NCBI GenBank assembly: GCA_934255515.1
Contig: CAKQON010000075.1
Span: 1-8,474, forward strand
DNA length: 8,474 nt
Direction of reading: 5' to 3'
Source: an uncultured Sutterella sp.
GTDB taxonomy: Bacteria; Pseudomonadota; Gammaproteobacteria; Burkholderiales; Burkholderiaceae_F
Of this stretch, positions 8,443 to 8,474 are shown piece after piece; the first letter of the stretch is position 1, and each line of letters opens with the position of its first letter. The notes under the pieces were generated by a model. That model worked only from the letters and a program-made list of their open reading frames with translations, was not told the DNA's origin and made no database searches. The translations under genes and the position numbers were made by a program.

Positions 8443-8474
8443 AGCCTGGCGATGACCTACTTTCACTGGAAATA
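8443..8474 (-). rRNA. rrf: 5S ribosomal RNA, 3' end only (partial)
   Basis: Read on the minus strand, the last bases of the window give GTGAAAGTAGGTCATCG followed by CCAGGCT. This is the conserved 3' end of betaproteobacterial 5S rRNA, including the helix I strand that pairs with the 5' end. Only about 32 of roughly 115-120 bases are inside the window; the rest lies beyond the right edge. It is presumably the last gene of a 16S-23S-5S operon transcribed leftward, though the other rRNAs are not visible. The exact mature 3' end may differ by a base or two. Confidence 0.85.

Overview
The window looks like an ordinary chromosomal segment of a GC-rich betaproteobacterium, probably Burkholderiales. 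A Sutterella/Parasutterella-type organism is my best guess. This rests on the 3' end of the 5S rRNA, the GC-ending codon bias, the LptF/LptG sequences and the presence of a double-length UvrA. It is inferred from memory of families, not from a search. I see no insertion sequence, phage gene, CRISPR array or other sign of recent transfer.

Layout from left to right. (1) Positions 3-78 hold a complete tRNA-Ala with a GGC anticodon on the minus strand, with a near-consensus sigma70-type promoter just upstream. (2) Positions 79-273 form an AT-rich divergent control region shared with the next gene. (3) One very large plus-strand gene follows, ending at 5955. It encodes a tandem-duplicated UvrA of about 1,890-1,915 residues with four ABC ATPase sites. 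(4) Positions 5956-6048 are a short convergent intergenic gap with a hairpin terminator that can serve both strands. (5) On the minus strand, lptF (7186-8313) and lptG (6049-7185) form a two-gene operon for the inner-membrane LPS exporter; their stop and start codons abut. (6) At the right edge are an rRNA-operon terminator and the last ~32 bases of a 5S rRNA gene, also on the minus strand, so an rRNA operon runs into the lptFG promoter region.

The genes belong to three unrelated housekeeping functions: translation (tRNA-Ala, 5S rRNA), nucleotide excision repair or a repair-like UvrA paralogue, and lipopolysaccharide transport. No multi-gene novel system is visible. The feature most worth a second look is the double UvrA. 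Its two halves are not equivalent. The first half keeps a full-length insertion domain but has lost recognisable UvrB-contact motifs. The second half keeps those motifs but has lost about 80 residues of the insertion domain. All Walker A, signature and Walker B motifs and all four zinc-finger cysteine sets are intact.
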